Source: an archaeon (lineage in GTDB: Archaea > Asgardarchaeota > Hermodarchaeia > Hermodarchaeales > Hermodarchaeaceae). From it: a DNA stretch of 64,000 bases. Positions within the stretch are counted from its first letter, which is position 1; each line of letters begins with the position of its first letter. Of the stretch, positions 33,081 to 42,544 are shown piece after piece. Both the position numbers and the translations under genes were made by a program. The stretch spans positions 7,962 to 71,961 of the forward strand of contig JABXGS010000189.1 of assembly GCA_016550425.1 (NCBI GenBank), written 5' to 3'. The notes beneath the pieces were generated by a model. That model searched no databases. It was not told the origin of the DNA and saw only the letters and a program-made list of their open reading frames with translations.

Positions 33081-33818
33081 TTATTTGCTTTTTCGTTTCA
33101 CTTCACGGGCAATTCGAAGCTCTCGCAAAAACCGGTAAAGCTCACCAACTTTCCGATAATAAATAGCGACGTAGAATATCCCAAATAGGCTAATGATTAT
33201 CAGGGGAGCCCAAATGCCTGAAGGGTTTAGGATCCAGGTTATCGGGATAAGAAAGATAAGGCTTCCGAAGACCCAGATGATGGGAAAGCCAAAGACCCAT
33301 TTTCGACGGCTTTGGGTGGTCCGCAAATAGCTGGCGTATTCGATTTTCAACCCCAGTTCTCCGGGTGAATAGCGGTAGAAGCCTTCGAAATCTACCCTGG
33401 CAATGAGCCCTCCGATGTATCTTCCCCAGGGATAACTGCCATAAGCCACAAAGACACAAATTATCAAGAGGAGGCCATTCAATACTACGAGAAATATTGG
33501 CACAGGTAATATAATGAACAGAGCAAGAGTTGGTTCGAAATATAAGAGTACCCACAGATACCCAAACATTGCCAACAAGAATACGATAAAAAAGATTGCC
33601 AGGCCTTTCCTTATGGTTAGCACCACTTCTGGTTTGAAGAGGCGGTTTCGGATTTCTGTGGTTCTTACAATAATGTCCTCACTGACTTCGTTGGGGGCTA
33701 ATCGCTTGATTTGGCCCACAGTCCGCCAGAAGGTTCTTCGGATTTGGGGTGTGTCGCCTTCTGTTTCGAGACGCTGCTCAATGGTCTGGAGGCCAGACAA
33801 TATTGTCATGCTACTCAT
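33081..33818 (-). CDS. Membrane protein of unknown function
   Basis: 245 residues. A soluble N-terminal part (1-65) precedes two pairs of membrane helices at about 68-90, 95-122, 172-192 and 197-215. The loop between the pairs contains GSYPWGRYIGGLIARVDFEGFYRYSPGELG. The C-terminus is basic (REVKRKSK). No known family recognised. The start ATG overlaps the last 8 bases of the upstream membrane-protein gene, so the two are translationally coupled and their products may form a complex. Confidence 0.65.
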   Translation of the reverse strand: MSSMTILSGLQTIEQRLETEGDTPQIRRTFWRTVGQIKRLAPNEVSEDIIVRTTEIRNRLFKPEVVLTIRKGLAIFFIVFLLAMFGYLWVLLYFEPTLALFIILPVPIFLVVLNGLLLIICVFVAYGSYPWGRYIGGLIARVDFEGFYRYSPGELGLKIEYASYLRTTQSRRKWVFGFPIIWVFGSLIFLIPITWILNPSGIWAPLIIISLFGIFYVAIYYRKVGELYRFLRELRIAREVKRKSK

Positions 33819-35175
33819 CTCCTACGAGTTTAGAATCTCTCAAATGCTCCGCTGATTCACTGAACTGGTTTGCAGCTTTGGGCTTCTCTGCATCTGATGT
33901 TAGATTAGTGGGGAGTTCATGGTAGCTTTGTTTAAGGCGATAAATCGTATAGCCAATGGGTAAGAGAAAAAACACGATTATGGCAAGGAATGCTGATAAA
34001 GCGGATCCAACCATGCCAAAATATTCAACACCAAAAGCGATGGCAAAATCGGGAATGATCACCCAGAACAATACAAACACAATCGTACCTATCATTAAGG
34101 CGAACAAACCAAAGGGGTTCGGTGATATGTTTTGTTGAAGCTTGGCTGCACCAAGTAATACTAAGGCAAAGGTGAGAATCAATAAGAACATTTGGAACAG
34201 TCCCGAGTTTGCCAGTGGTCGAAAACCGACTTGAGTGATATAAGACCAATTGATGAAATATTGGTTCACTCGTAACCGATAATAGTAGACCAATGCTGGA
34301 TACAATGATCCAAAGCCTGTTAGGGCAATAGCGACACTGGGAAATCGGCGAAACAGCACAATTACTGCAAGAATCATGATGACGGGGGACACCAATAGTA
34401 GATAGTATCGAAATTGCCCGGGAATCAGGTTCAACAACCAAAGGACGAAGTCAGGTAGCGGAACTAAAGGGGGGTTTTCCCCAGGTCTCAAGCCATTGAG
34501 CATGATAGCAAGGATAATCGGATACCATGCGATAATGGCAATAGGAATCAGTATAAGAAGGAGGATGAGCGCAGCCCAGTATTTTCTTGTTGAGGGCTGG
34601 CTTGTTGGAATTCCTGCGTATTCTATGAGCCATTTGGTGCTTTTTACGATGGTATAGCCTAAGAGGATTACTTGCAGAAAGATGATGATGATCCAAGACC
34701 AGGTGAATACGGTGAAGAATAAACCATTGGGGCCAAATATGGCGAACATGAAATTCGGATAATGGATGAATATGGGGGGTAAGAGAAATATGAATACCAA
34801 CGCCCAGCCGATTATCATTAGCGGAGAGCTGGCGTGCCGAAACCAGGATTGAAAAAGAAGATGCTGGCCTTTTTTAGAAATCGCAATCAATGCAAGGAGA
34901 AGAAACCCGACAAAGGCTCCGCAACCTCCAAACACCATCACCCTGACCGAATTGACAACTCCTTGGCTGACTCCTGTCACAGGCTCCCAGGTTATAACGC
35001 GGAGGGGCTGTTGAATGAGGGCTAAAACAATGAAGATGCCTAATGTGATAATAAAGGTGACACTATGGCTCCAATTCTCTCGATTGAAAAACAGGCGTAA
35101 TCCTGCAAAATAGTCTTTCAAAGCCTTCCATGCAGCTGAAGGGAGTTCGCGAAGGCTATCACTGATACTCATCAT
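33811..35175 (-). CDS. Polytopic membrane protein of unknown function
   Basis: 454 residues with about ten predicted membrane helices spread over the whole chain and short loops; the N-terminus (LPSAAWKALKDYFAGLRLFFNRENW) is amphipathic. The C-terminal 40 residues are soluble. No transporter motif, catalytic residue or named family is recognised. The start is ATG 35175 (another ATG at 35172), with CAGGTG upstream; a GTG two codons earlier also fits. The downstream membrane gene overlaps its stop by 8 bases. Lies next to the decayed MFS gene at 35303-35638. Confidence 0.65.
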   Translation of the reverse strand: MMSISDSLRELPSAAWKALKDYFAGLRLFFNRENWSHSVTFIITLGIFIVLALIQQPLRVITWEPVTGVSQGVVNSVRVMVFGGCGAFVGFLLLALIAISKKGQHLLFQSWFRHASSPLMIIGWALVFIFLLPPIFIHYPNFMFAIFGPNGLFFTVFTWSWIIIIFLQVILLGYTIVKSTKWLIEYAGIPTSQPSTRKYWAALILLLILIPIAIIAWYPIILAIMLNGLRPGENPPLVPLPDFVLWLLNLIPGQFRYYLLLVSPVIMILAVIVLFRRFPSVAIALTGFGSLYPALVYYYRLRVNQYFINWSYITQVGFRPLANSGLFQMFLLILTFALVLLGAAKLQQNISPNPFGLFALMIGTIVFVLFWVIIPDFAIAFGVEYFGMVGSALSAFLAIIVFFLLPIGYTIYRLKQSYHELPTNLTSDAEKPKAANQFSESAEHLRDSKLVGDE

Positions 35176-35302
35176 GTACACCTGTATTAATCGTTCACGT
35201 TTTTACTGTGAACACATCGGATGATGATAATGATAAATTTTCACTCCCAAAGATTTCTGGTCTGAAATCTGTAACATATTTAGACACCATCCTTACAGGT
35301 AT

Positions 35303-35638
35303 TCAAAAATTATACGTAGTGAGATTATATACGGGTATGGTAAGCCATCCAATGAGGCCAAAGGCTGCCGCTAGGAAGATATATGGTTTTCTGCGGTCTC
35401 AGCTCTGGAGTGGAACATTGTCTGAGAGGATACCAAAGATGATTCTCAGATACCAGGGGAGGAGAATCACTGCTTGCCTAACAATGCTCCAGAAGGTATT
35501 AACTCCGAGGAAACGTAGGTACTCTGGGAGAAATACCAGTGCGCTAAAGACGGCGCCTTGAGCCGCATAGAAAAGTCCAATATACCAAAGGTTCCGATCG
35601 TGTCATACGGCTTCATAATCTGGTTCTTTGAAGGACAT
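35303..35638 (-). pseudogene. Remnant of an MFS/BT1-like transporter gene
   Basis: Reading leftward from ATG 35638, one frame runs 112 codons with stops at 35605, 35401 and 35305, all TGA. Between the first two it reads HDRNLWYIGLFYAAQGAVF and LLPWYLRIIFGILSDNVP, and directly after the second DRRKPYIFLAAAFGLIGWL. This is the helix-loop-helix with MFS motif A (G-x-L-S-D-x3...D-R-R-K-P) seen in folate-biopterin-type carriers of over 400 residues. The rest of the protein is gone. A TATA box (GATTATTTAAGC, about 35665-35676) still sits upstream. TGA is an ordinary stop elsewhere in this window, so this is a broken gene, not recoding. Confidence 0.75.
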
Positions 35639-35761
35639 ATCCTGCACTTTTCACCATAAGATGCTTAAATAATCCAAAGTTCATTCGATTACTTCAAGGT
35701 GAAAAAAAGAGAAGAAGGGGGCGTTAGTTAAGGGAACGCCCCTGATTTATGGAGTGCTGGC

Positions 35762-38008
35762 TTAGCTACGTGTGAAAGCCCGACGTTTCCAAATTAGATA
35801 ACCTACGAAAAGTCCAATCACAAGCATGATAACTGAAACAGCAATGAAAGCTGCAATTATGGGAAGGGAGATTGGAGTTTGTGCAGGTCCAATAATGAAA
35901 TCGACCACGCCATCACCAACGATGGCAAAGGTAACTCGTCCCGTATAACGAGCGGTAAAAGTTCCTTGATATGTCATACTAAATGGTAATGAAGGGCTGA
36001 CGCCGATAAGGATGTTGTAAAAGGTCCCAATGATGAATGGACTTTCTCCAACAATATTTATGAAGTATCCGTATGCAACCAAACCGGCGGGGTTCAGTTC
36101 CATACTAAGAAGGTATGTGGTACCAGCAAGAACATCGAAAGTGTAGGTGGTAAATTCCTCGGGGTCAAGGTTCGCTGTAGCAACGGTGCCTAATGGGTAG
36201 GGTATTGGGGCTGTGATGGTAAGGCTTACATTAGCCTCAGTCATGTCACCGCCGACTATTCCGGGGCCTTGAACCTGTAGATAGTTGATGACATCACGTA
36301 CCGAGACATACTTCAACATGGCAGTATCGTTGGTGTTCTCGGAATAACCGGTTCCACTTGCAGGATCTCCATAGCCGAGTGGTGGTCCTATGAAGCTCAT
36401 GAACTGCCAATCTCGGAATGCTTCGGTTTGAGGATAGTCGTAGACTGCCACAGTACCTGTAGCTGTATATTCTGTAGCAAGGGCACTAACTGAATAGATC
36501 CCTCCACTGACTTGTGGTAGAGCGAAGCAATGGTAGAAAGGACCAATCGTACTGTTAAAATCAACAGTGTACACAGTTTCCGTTAATTCAGGGAAGGGTG
36601 TGATATCAACATTTGCAGTAATGTTGAATGTTTGACTGTGAGGATCACTGATTGCGTTCGCTTGTACGTACATGTAGAAGGTAGTGAATCGACTCGAAGC
36701 TCCTGGTCCGAAGGGTGGAACTGCCCCTGTGATAGATCCATTGGTGTAAGTTGCATATGTTGCATATGCAAAATAGTACTCTGTATACATGTTATAGAGA
36801 ACTCCGGGTGCTGGATAGCCCATGCTCTCACCAGAAACATAGCCATGTTCGAGGGTATCATGGAGTGTATAATTAACACTCGGATCTTCGTAAATCTCAT
36901 AGTACGGTCCGCAATAGCCACCATCCCATGCATCATAGGTTGAAACTGACCAATTGATTCCAGATGGATTGGAGAAGTAGGCGTCAAAGTAATGTCCTTC
37001 AGGAATGGTCACTGAAATAAAGGCATCAAGGACATTTGGAGTTGTATTAAATTGAAGTGGCAATGGTACACCAGGAATCAAAGGCGTGGTGGGTACGGGA
37101 TTCACATTCATGGTGAATGTGGTTAACGAATCGTTTAGAATTTCAAATTCGTCGCTAAGCGCTAGAACATAATACACGCCTCCGACCAAGACTTCTTCGT
37201 TCTTATACGGTCCCCAAATATCGCTACTTTCATTGGCTCCTGTTGGGACATCATAAACAGGATCCCAATATTGGTAGGGCATATATTCTCCGTAATTGAG
37301 GTCGATGAGCATTACGCCATCTAATGGATGATAGGTAGCATCGCCACCCCATCCAGCCGTTGTACTCCAGTTAAGGCTTCCATACGCTGTGAAATTATAG
37401 AAGTTATTTTCTGGCAGATGTAATCGGAATCCTTGCCAGGTGTGATCCGTTGTCCATTCAAGGGTTGTATTTTGGCCCATTGGCATTGCATCAGGTAATG
37501 CGCCAAACAGCAAAAGCTGTTCGACTGTAAGGTTCCCTGTGACTTGGTCTCCGGTAGAATAGCTTGTTAATGCGAAATCAATTCGAATGTAACCTTGGCG
37601 TAAACAGAGAAGGTCCATGTCAAAAGAACCGGTGTCATTTTCGTGTCGGTTATTGAAATCATATGAATTGAAGTTATCTAGTGTCTGGAAGTATGTGCCC
37701 GCAATGGGGAACCACATATTCTGGGTCTGATACCAATCAGTGTCGATATCCACCCCTCCAGGGGTTGCGTTAACAACGAAGTAAGAGATGTTAAATCGGT
37801 AAATTCCAGGTTCAATTATCTGAACTTCGAAGCTCTCTTGAGGTTCGGTGTCATTGATGACAACTGTTGTTATGCCGTTAATTGGAGCTGGAACTGCAGC
37901 CACTGAAGGTGATGTTGGTTGTTCTTGTACAAGCTGTGGGGGAATCCCGAATTGAAATACTAGTAGACTAATTATTAAGAGACTGATTTTCCAAATATTT
38001 CGGTTCAT
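35762..38008 (-). CDS. Large secreted surface protein of unknown function
   Basis: 748 residues. A signal segment lies at the N-terminus (NIWKISLLIISLLVFQFG), and a C-terminal helix (about 715-740) ends in IWKRRAFTRS, so the chain is exported and anchored. The body is beta-rich, poor in Lys and Cys, and rich in Asn, Tyr, Thr and Gly with many N-x-S/T sequons, as in archaeal S-layer-like proteins. Two related segments of the kind 'fn(I/A)SYFVV... YNFTAYGSLNWS... FDAYFSNPSGINWS' suggest repeated jelly-roll or bacterial pre-peptidase-like domains. No enzyme motif seen. ATG 38008 is preferred over GTG 38023; a TATA box lies near 38071-38080. Confidence 0.75.
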   Translation of the reverse strand: MNRNIWKISLLIISLLVFQFGIPPQLVQEQPTSPSVAAVPAPINGITTVVINDTEPQESFEVQIIEPGIYRFNISYFVVNATPGGVDIDTDWYQTQNMWFPIAGTYFQTLDNFNSYDFNNRHENDTGSFDMDLLCLRQGYIRIDFALTSYSTGDQVTGNLTVEQLLLFGALPDAMPMGQNTTLEWTTDHTWQGFRLHLPENNFYNFTAYGSLNWSTTAGWGGDATYHPLDGVMLIDLNYGEYMPYQYWDPVYDVPTGANESSDIWGPYKNEEVLVGGVYYVLALSDEFEILNDSLTTFTMNVNPVPTTPLIPGVPLPLQFNTTPNVLDAFISVTIPEGHYFDAYFSNPSGINWSVSTYDAWDGGYCGPYYEIYEDPSVNYTLHDTLEHGYVSGESMGYPAPGVLYNMYTEYYFAYATYATYTNGSITGAVPPFGPGASSRFTTFYMYVQANAISDPHSQTFNITANVDITPFPELTETVYTVDFNSTIGPFYHCFALPQVSGGIYSVSALATEYTATGTVAVYDYPQTEAFRDWQFMSFIGPPLGYGDPASGTGYSENTNDTAMLKYVSVRDVINYLQVQGPGIVGGDMTEANVSLTITAPIPYPLGTVATANLDPEEFTTYTFDVLAGTTYLLSMELNPAGLVAYGYFINIVGESPFIIGTFYNILIGVSPSLPFSMTYQGTFTARYTGRVTFAIVGDGVVDFIIGPAQTPISLPIIAAFIAVSVIMLVIGLFVGYLIWKRRAFTRS

Positions 38009-38171
38009 CTTTTCAAATCTCACTATAGTTCGATTTTTCTAAAGCTGTAGTTTGACGATTCCCGCTGGAAGATATAAATCGCCAACTGCTTACCGCTGAT
38101 TAAAGCAAACGCTATAAAAAAGATATCGGGTTAAAACACCTGGATCTGAATTCATTGAATTCTCCAAGATG

Positions 38172-38548
38172 GCCTTTAACTAGTCTGGATTGAATTCTAT
38201 CCTGGTGTTTGCTGATACAGGATTCCCAGGTATGGTGACGTTTCACTATGACCAAGGAACAGTGTTTCTGTCAAGTCCACATGCTGAATATGAGGAGCGC
38301 TGTGGTCGTGGTGAGCTGTCACAGACCAATTTGATCCATAACCGCTATATGAGAAGCTCACTGATTCAGATTCGGAATGGAATCTACTTTGTAAGGTTTC
38401 TCGCTAGCTTGTTGATGCATCACCTAATTATCAACTTGGATTAGGTGTGGTCACATTAATTCTTAATGGCGGTGTCGTCGAAGTAATCATAGTGGTTGGC
38501 GTCTTTATTCTTCGCCATCGCAAATGTGCTTTTTATTCCGAATTCTAA
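38172..38548 (+). pseudogene. Decayed tandem copy of the surface amidotransferase-like gene
   Basis: The translation matches the C-terminal third of the next gene (38604-39560) across two frames. First frame: FN-stop-SGLNSILVFADTGFPGM, then VTFHYDQGTVFLSSPHAEYEE, against FNWSARLSILPIMFYANSE... LSSPHPEFEE. After a frameshift near 38350 the second frame reads TDSDSEWNLLCKVSR-stop-LVDASP and a hydrophobic tail ending HRKCAFYSEF, against TDSEWNLLQKISCWLIDASP. Two Trp codons have become TAG (38181 and about 38391). The N-terminal two-thirds is absent. This is a broken copy left by tandem duplication. Confidence 0.85.
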
Positions 38549-38603
38549 AAGTATTTACAGGGAAAAAACAGGTCTTAACTCCTCTTTACCAAGGTGAGAA
38601 TCA

Positions 38604-39560
38604 ATGAATTCCTCTCATCTAACTCAGTGGAATTGGCTGGGTCTCTCTCTTTTTATCAGTCTTTTAAGTTGTTTAATGATATTTGCTCCAACCGTTGAGC
38701 TTGATGCTACGATTGTTCAAACAAGGTCAGACTTGGTTAATGTACGAGTTGCAATCATAGGATTTCACGGGCGTCAAAGTAATAATAATGGCAGCGCTAT
38801 AGCTCTGCAATACATGTATGAGTGGATGAATGCCTCGGTAGAAGTAATTGATGGACTGGATGTTCAAAACGGGAAATTGTTCCAATTCGATCTTGTTATC
38901 TTTCCTGCAGCTAATCCCAATGCGTATTATCGAGAGCTCACCCCTCTAGGTATAGAGCGGATTCGGCACTTTGTAGCTTTAGGTGGATCAATCTTGAGTA
39001 TTTGTCGTGGAACCGAGTTTGTTGTAAATAATTTAAGGTTAGCGGATGTGTCGTTGCATCTTTGTGGCGCTCAAGGCGTTGTGTGCTATGATGAACATCA
39101 CCATGATGGTGTAAGCGAGAAATATCTCTCGGAACTGATAGTAAATCACGAATCCACAGGACCACAACTTTACGCCGAACCAGATTCCTATTGGTTATTT
39201 GCAATTGGTTCTTCTTATTTCAATTGGAGTGCTAGATTAAGTATACTCCCAATTATGTTCTATGCAAACAGTGAGTTACCAGCTATGATCGCCCTCCGTT
39301 ATGGTGCAGGTACGGCATTCCTATCTAGCCCCCATCCTGAATTTGAAGAGGGCGATGATCGGGATGGAGTAACGAATTATGATTATCTAAATGATACTGA
39401 TTCCGAGTGGAATCTACTGCAAAAAATATCCTGTTGGCTTATCGACGCATCACCAGCTGCACCCGTGGAGCCTTGTATTTGGACTTTCACCGGTATCAGT
39501 GTAGCTGTGCTCTTTACGACGATTTATCTTCTCTTTCGAAGGCGAAGACAGAAACAGTGA
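38604..39560 (+). CDS. Surface-anchored class I amidotransferase-like (BPL_N) protein
   Basis: 318 residues. A signal segment (about 12-33) is followed by a class I glutamine-amidotransferase-like domain of the biotin-protein-ligase N-terminal type: VRVAIIGFHG at the first strand, FDLVIFPAANP, then the nucleophile-elbow GGSILSICRGTEF (Cys about 136), and LSSPHPEFEEGDD (His-x-Glu near 250), giving a complete Cys-His-Glu set. A C-terminal helix ends in LLFRRRRQKQ. The domain therefore sits outside the cell, unusual for this fold. The BPL_N function is unknown; hydrolase or ligand binding are possible. AAGGTGAG lies 6 bases before the ATG. A decayed duplicate is just upstream. Confidence 0.75.
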   Translation: MNSSHLTQWNWLGLSLFISLLSCLMIFAPTVELDATIVQTRSDLVNVRVAIIGFHGRQSNNNGSAIALQYMYEWMNASVEVIDGLDVQNGKLFQFDLVIFPAANPNAYYRELTPLGIERIRHFVALGGSILSICRGTEFVVNNLRLADVSLHLCGAQGVVCYDEHHHDGVSEKYLSELIVNHESTGPQLYAEPDSYWLFAIGSSYFNWSARLSILPIMFYANSELPAMIALRYGAGTAFLSSPHPEFEEGDDRDGVTNYDYLNDTDSEWNLLQKISCWLIDASPAAPVEPCIWTFTGISVAVLFTTIYLLFRRRRQKQ

Positions 39561-40470
39561 TTTATTATCAATATTTTAGTCTGTTTTTCGGATACACTTG
39601 TCAAGCAGGATTGCCTAAATATAACTGAATCCACGACCTATCTCTGCGATGTCCCTTTGTTAAAACAAATGGAGAAAACGGAGCAGCTTTTCTATTGATT
39701 GCAGCAGTTTAGAAGGAGAATATTATAAGCTCGCTTTCTGTAACGATTGTCCCTTGAATCCGTTGCGAGCTTGTCAGGACAACCGACGTGTTTAGAGGAA
39801 GTAACAACTAATTAGCATCTCGTTGAAGCTAGAAATAGTAGAAATAGTGTAATTGTGACAGTTTTGGGGCTTATTATGCAAGATTTTGTACAAAATTAAC
39901 GTTTATCATCTTATCTGGAATAGGGCATTATGACACTTTCGAGTCAGTAAATTGGCATACACCAGAAGTTTGACAAAGGGGTAAATATTTTCCTAAGCTG
40001 CCTGCAGGCACACCGTGTGGGTATCTATATTTTTTAATCAAGAACAAATAGACTTTCTCTAATACGAGTGAATGTGATAATATCCTCCTATTTGAGCAGC
40101 TTCATCCAACATCCCTACTCTATTTTCGAAGCAAACCACTACTGTAAAGAATTCAATAATGCCATCTAAAATGGTTCCATCTTTAAGGCTCGGCTCGATT
40201 TGAATTGAACATGGCTGGTTGAAGTCATGTAAACTTGATACACCATTTGTTTAATGTAAATTATGACTGGTCTCTGGTATGAGCCGTTCAAGTGTTGTTA
40301 AAAAAGCATGAGTTAAGCTTATTTTATCCCGGCTTCGAGGAAGATAGAAGATTGTGCTGGGACATGGTAAAATACAATTATTTCTAGACTCACATGAAAT
40401 AGGCTATCTAATCATGAATCCCGTTGAGTTTATGATAATTCCAATGTGAGAGAAATTATTGTTAATCAAA
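39561..40470. other. Gene desert with decayed coding traces
   Basis: About 900 bases without an open frame of note, AT-rich, with frequent stops in all frames. One short stretch at 39720-39793 reads KLAFCNDCPLNPLRACQDNRRV on the plus strand, a zinc-finger-like C-x2-C-x8-C trace that ends at a TAG. No promoter, tRNA or repeat stands out. It probably represents eroded genes, continuous with the remnant that follows. Confidence 0.5.
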
Positions 40471-40473
40471 TAA

Positions 40474-40710
40474 GTCTTCGATTACTTTCACCGAACTAAA
40501 AGGCGAGGTAGGCATGGGATTTATAGAAAGCCGAATTATACTAATCTCTTGGTTCGAAAGAACAACAAACTACATTTTTCCGCAGATGTAACTTTTGACC
40601 AACTTGAATCACTGAAGCCAATAGAACTTATTGAAGCCTTTAGGGAGAGAGTATTCACTTTATACATTAATCCCGTTTTGCAATTATCTGATAGATGGCA
40701 AGCATTATCA
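40474..40710 (+). pseudogene. Remnant of an unidentified, possibly transposon-related gene
   Basis: After a TAA at 40471 the plus strand stays open and reads VFDYFHRTKRRGRHGIYRKP, then YTNLLVRKNNKLHFSADVTF, DQLESLKPIELIEAFRERV and FTLYINPVLQLSDRWQAL. Composition and helix pattern look like real protein. No start codon with a promoter is present, and the frame runs into the 3' end of the oppositely oriented protease gene, so it is cut at both ends. A transposase-associated origin is only a guess from the basic, mobile-element-like style and its setting in a gene desert. Confidence 0.45.
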
Positions 40711-42321
40711 TGTTCCCCAATATTTCCAGAGTGGATCCGTACGTGTTGCCCAATGAACACCACAGTACCAGGGCTCTAAAACCATATTGTGTGGAGATGC
40801 CTCCGCCATACAACAGGCCCAATTGGCGCAGTAATATTCCCCACCATATACATCAAGTTCTATAATACCAAGAGTGTGTCCAAACTCGTGCATAAGTGTG
40901 GTTCTTCGTTTCTCTTCAGTGTCTAAATATTCATCAGCGAGAAAAGCACAATCAGTATCATCTGGGTGGATATAGCCATAATAACCTGGAGGCCCATAAT
41001 GACCGAAGACCACATAACGCCAGTTTTCGCTGTCATTGATATGATCAAAGAAAGTTGGGATATAGGTGTTCAGGAAAGTGTCTGGTTCAACCATCTCTTC
41101 ATGAGGGTTACCTGTACTGTTAATTTGGAAGTCAACACGTTCATAGCCATGAACCTTATAATACGCCTCCACATATTCAACGACTGACGCAGGTGGTTCA
41201 TGCCCTGTACATCCATTTCCTGCCTTCATCCAATCCACTTCAACAAAGACCGATTCATAGTGTATGGCACAGAGATTAACCCGCCAGCCATATTCACAAT
41301 AACTGCCACTGCGTATCTGAAGTTTGAGTTCATGCATCGTTGGATCACCAATAGGATCTCCAGGGTCTGGAGGATTAGCATAATCACCTATGTTGAACTC
41401 AAATTGATGACTGCCTGAAACAACTCTTTCGGAAACCACAGTATTGCCATCGAGATAAATGCTCAAAAACCGAGTATAACGGTCATTTATTCGTTGGATA
41501 TCTAGGTTGAGAATAGTATCATCTCCACACTCGACCCAGTACTGGAGCGTGGACCGATATATCTTTGGGAAGTACTCTCCCTCAACATTTCCAGCACGAC
41601 CGCCAGATAGTGTATATGGCCAGAAGTAAACAAGTTTCCACCCATGATTTTTATATCCTCCATAGTAAATTTCAAGTTCAATGCGATGGGAACCAAGGGT
41701 CGTGTAAAATAGGACATGTCCATTGAATCCACTTGAACCAATCACAGACGAATGGACAAGCACCCCATCACAACGAACATAAAAATAACGTGAGTAGCTA
41801 TCCTGGTCTTGCTCAATTACAATATCTAGTCGTTGATTGCCAGTCCATCCAAAAGCACACTGGAAATAGAGTATGCTGTGAGACTGTTTGGGAAACCAGT
41901 GACCCTCAAAGTTGGGGAACTTTGGTAGCGCTGGATTCCAGCGATCAGCAGGTTGACCTGACGTGCCTCCATGGTCACCAAGAAGTGCTAGCTCATCGAC
42001 TCCTTCAGTGGAGTTATTGTCAATGGAGAGAGGATGGCAATTTTTCGAATGGAGACTCTCATTTATGGGTGGCAGTAGCCCTGTTGCATTGACAAAGCTG
42101 CTAGAAGAAGTGTTTGATACCCAATTACTGGATTCCCATCGATCCCACCAATATTGCTCTTGTTCTACAATTTCTGAAGAGTGCTTATCAGGTTTAGAGT
42201 AAAAATGACTAGATTCTTTTGGAGTCTCTATGTTCAAGTCAGCACCGTAAGCAAGGTTTGGTCTAGTAAAACCAAAAACCAGCGAAAGTCCTAAAACTAA
42301 GACGATTACGATTGCATACAA
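40708..42321 (-). CDS. Secreted metzincin-like metalloprotease with two jelly-roll-like repeats
   Basis: 537 residues. An N-terminal signal helix (AIVIVLVLGLSLVFGF) is followed by two related beta-rich repeats of about 110 residues: GHWFPKQSHSILYFQCAFG... RYFYVRCDGVLVHSSV and GEYFPKIYRSTLQYWVECG... RFLSIYLDGNTVVSERV. The C-terminal part holds TLMHEFGHTLGIIELD, a metzincin-type HExxHxxGxx site whose third-ligand position is Glu, not His or Asp. A Cys-rich segment with CCMAEA, a possible Met-turn, follows. No C-terminal anchor, so probably released. Start is TTG 42321; no ATG in frame fits, since a stop lies just upstream. Confidence 0.72.
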   Translation of the reverse strand: MYAIVIVLVLGLSLVFGFTRPNLAYGADLNIETPKESSHFYSKPDKHSSEIVEQEQYWWDRWESSNWVSNTSSSSFVNATGLLPPINESLHSKNCHPLSIDNNSTEGVDELALLGDHGGTSGQPADRWNPALPKFPNFEGHWFPKQSHSILYFQCAFGWTGNQRLDIVIEQDQDSYSRYFYVRCDGVLVHSSVIGSSGFNGHVLFYTTLGSHRIELEIYYGGYKNHGWKLVYFWPYTLSGGRAGNVEGEYFPKIYRSTLQYWVECGDDTILNLDIQRINDRYTRFLSIYLDGNTVVSERVVSGSHQFEFNIGDYANPPDPGDPIGDPTMHELKLQIRSGSYCEYGWRVNLCAIHYESVFVEVDWMKAGNGCTGHEPPASVVEYVEAYYKVHGYERVDFQINSTGNPHEEMVEPDTFLNTYIPTFFDHINDSENWRYVVFGHYGPPGYYGYIHPDDTDCAFLADEYLDTEEKRRTTLMHEFGHTLGIIELDVYGGEYYCANWACCMAEASPHNMVLEPWYCGVHWATRTDPLWKYWGT

Positions 42322-42420
42322 CTTTTCATTTCAAACCATCCCATACGTGGAAATAGTGGATTCGAACAAAGATTTGTCTTGACTATTCCACGTTCTATCC
42401 TTTGCAGCTATATGATATAA

Positions 42421-42436
42421 GCATTTCAAGAAATGC
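42421..42436. repeat. 16-bp palindrome upstream of the protease gene
   Basis: GCATTTC-AA-GAAATGC is a near-perfect palindrome next to a TATA-like CTTATATCA on the minus strand (about 42413-42422). It lies about 100 bases before the protease start, a possible operator. Confidence 0.35.
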
Positions 42437-42544
42437 CTAAAATGAGATTCGATCCTATAAATTTGCTGGAACTATTGTGGTATAGTGGACACAAATCGAC
42501 TAGTCGTTGGCATCAGCTAGGTGTGCAGTTAAACAATTACCTTT

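Noticed and set aside
35208..35561. A 117-codon plus-strand frame
   Set aside because: It is antisense to the decayed MFS gene, whose minus-strand translation gives clear MFS motifs.
35303..35638. Reading the TGA codons of the MFS remnant as sense (selenocysteine or Trp)
   Set aside because: TGA ends intact genes here, such as the UvrA-like gene, and the remnant lacks most of the protein, so decay is the simpler reading.
36583..36987. A 134-codon minus-strand frame and its plus-strand partner inside the large surface protein gene
   Set aside because: They overlap the 748-residue surface protein and are rich in Met, Ser and His, as out-of-frame readings are.
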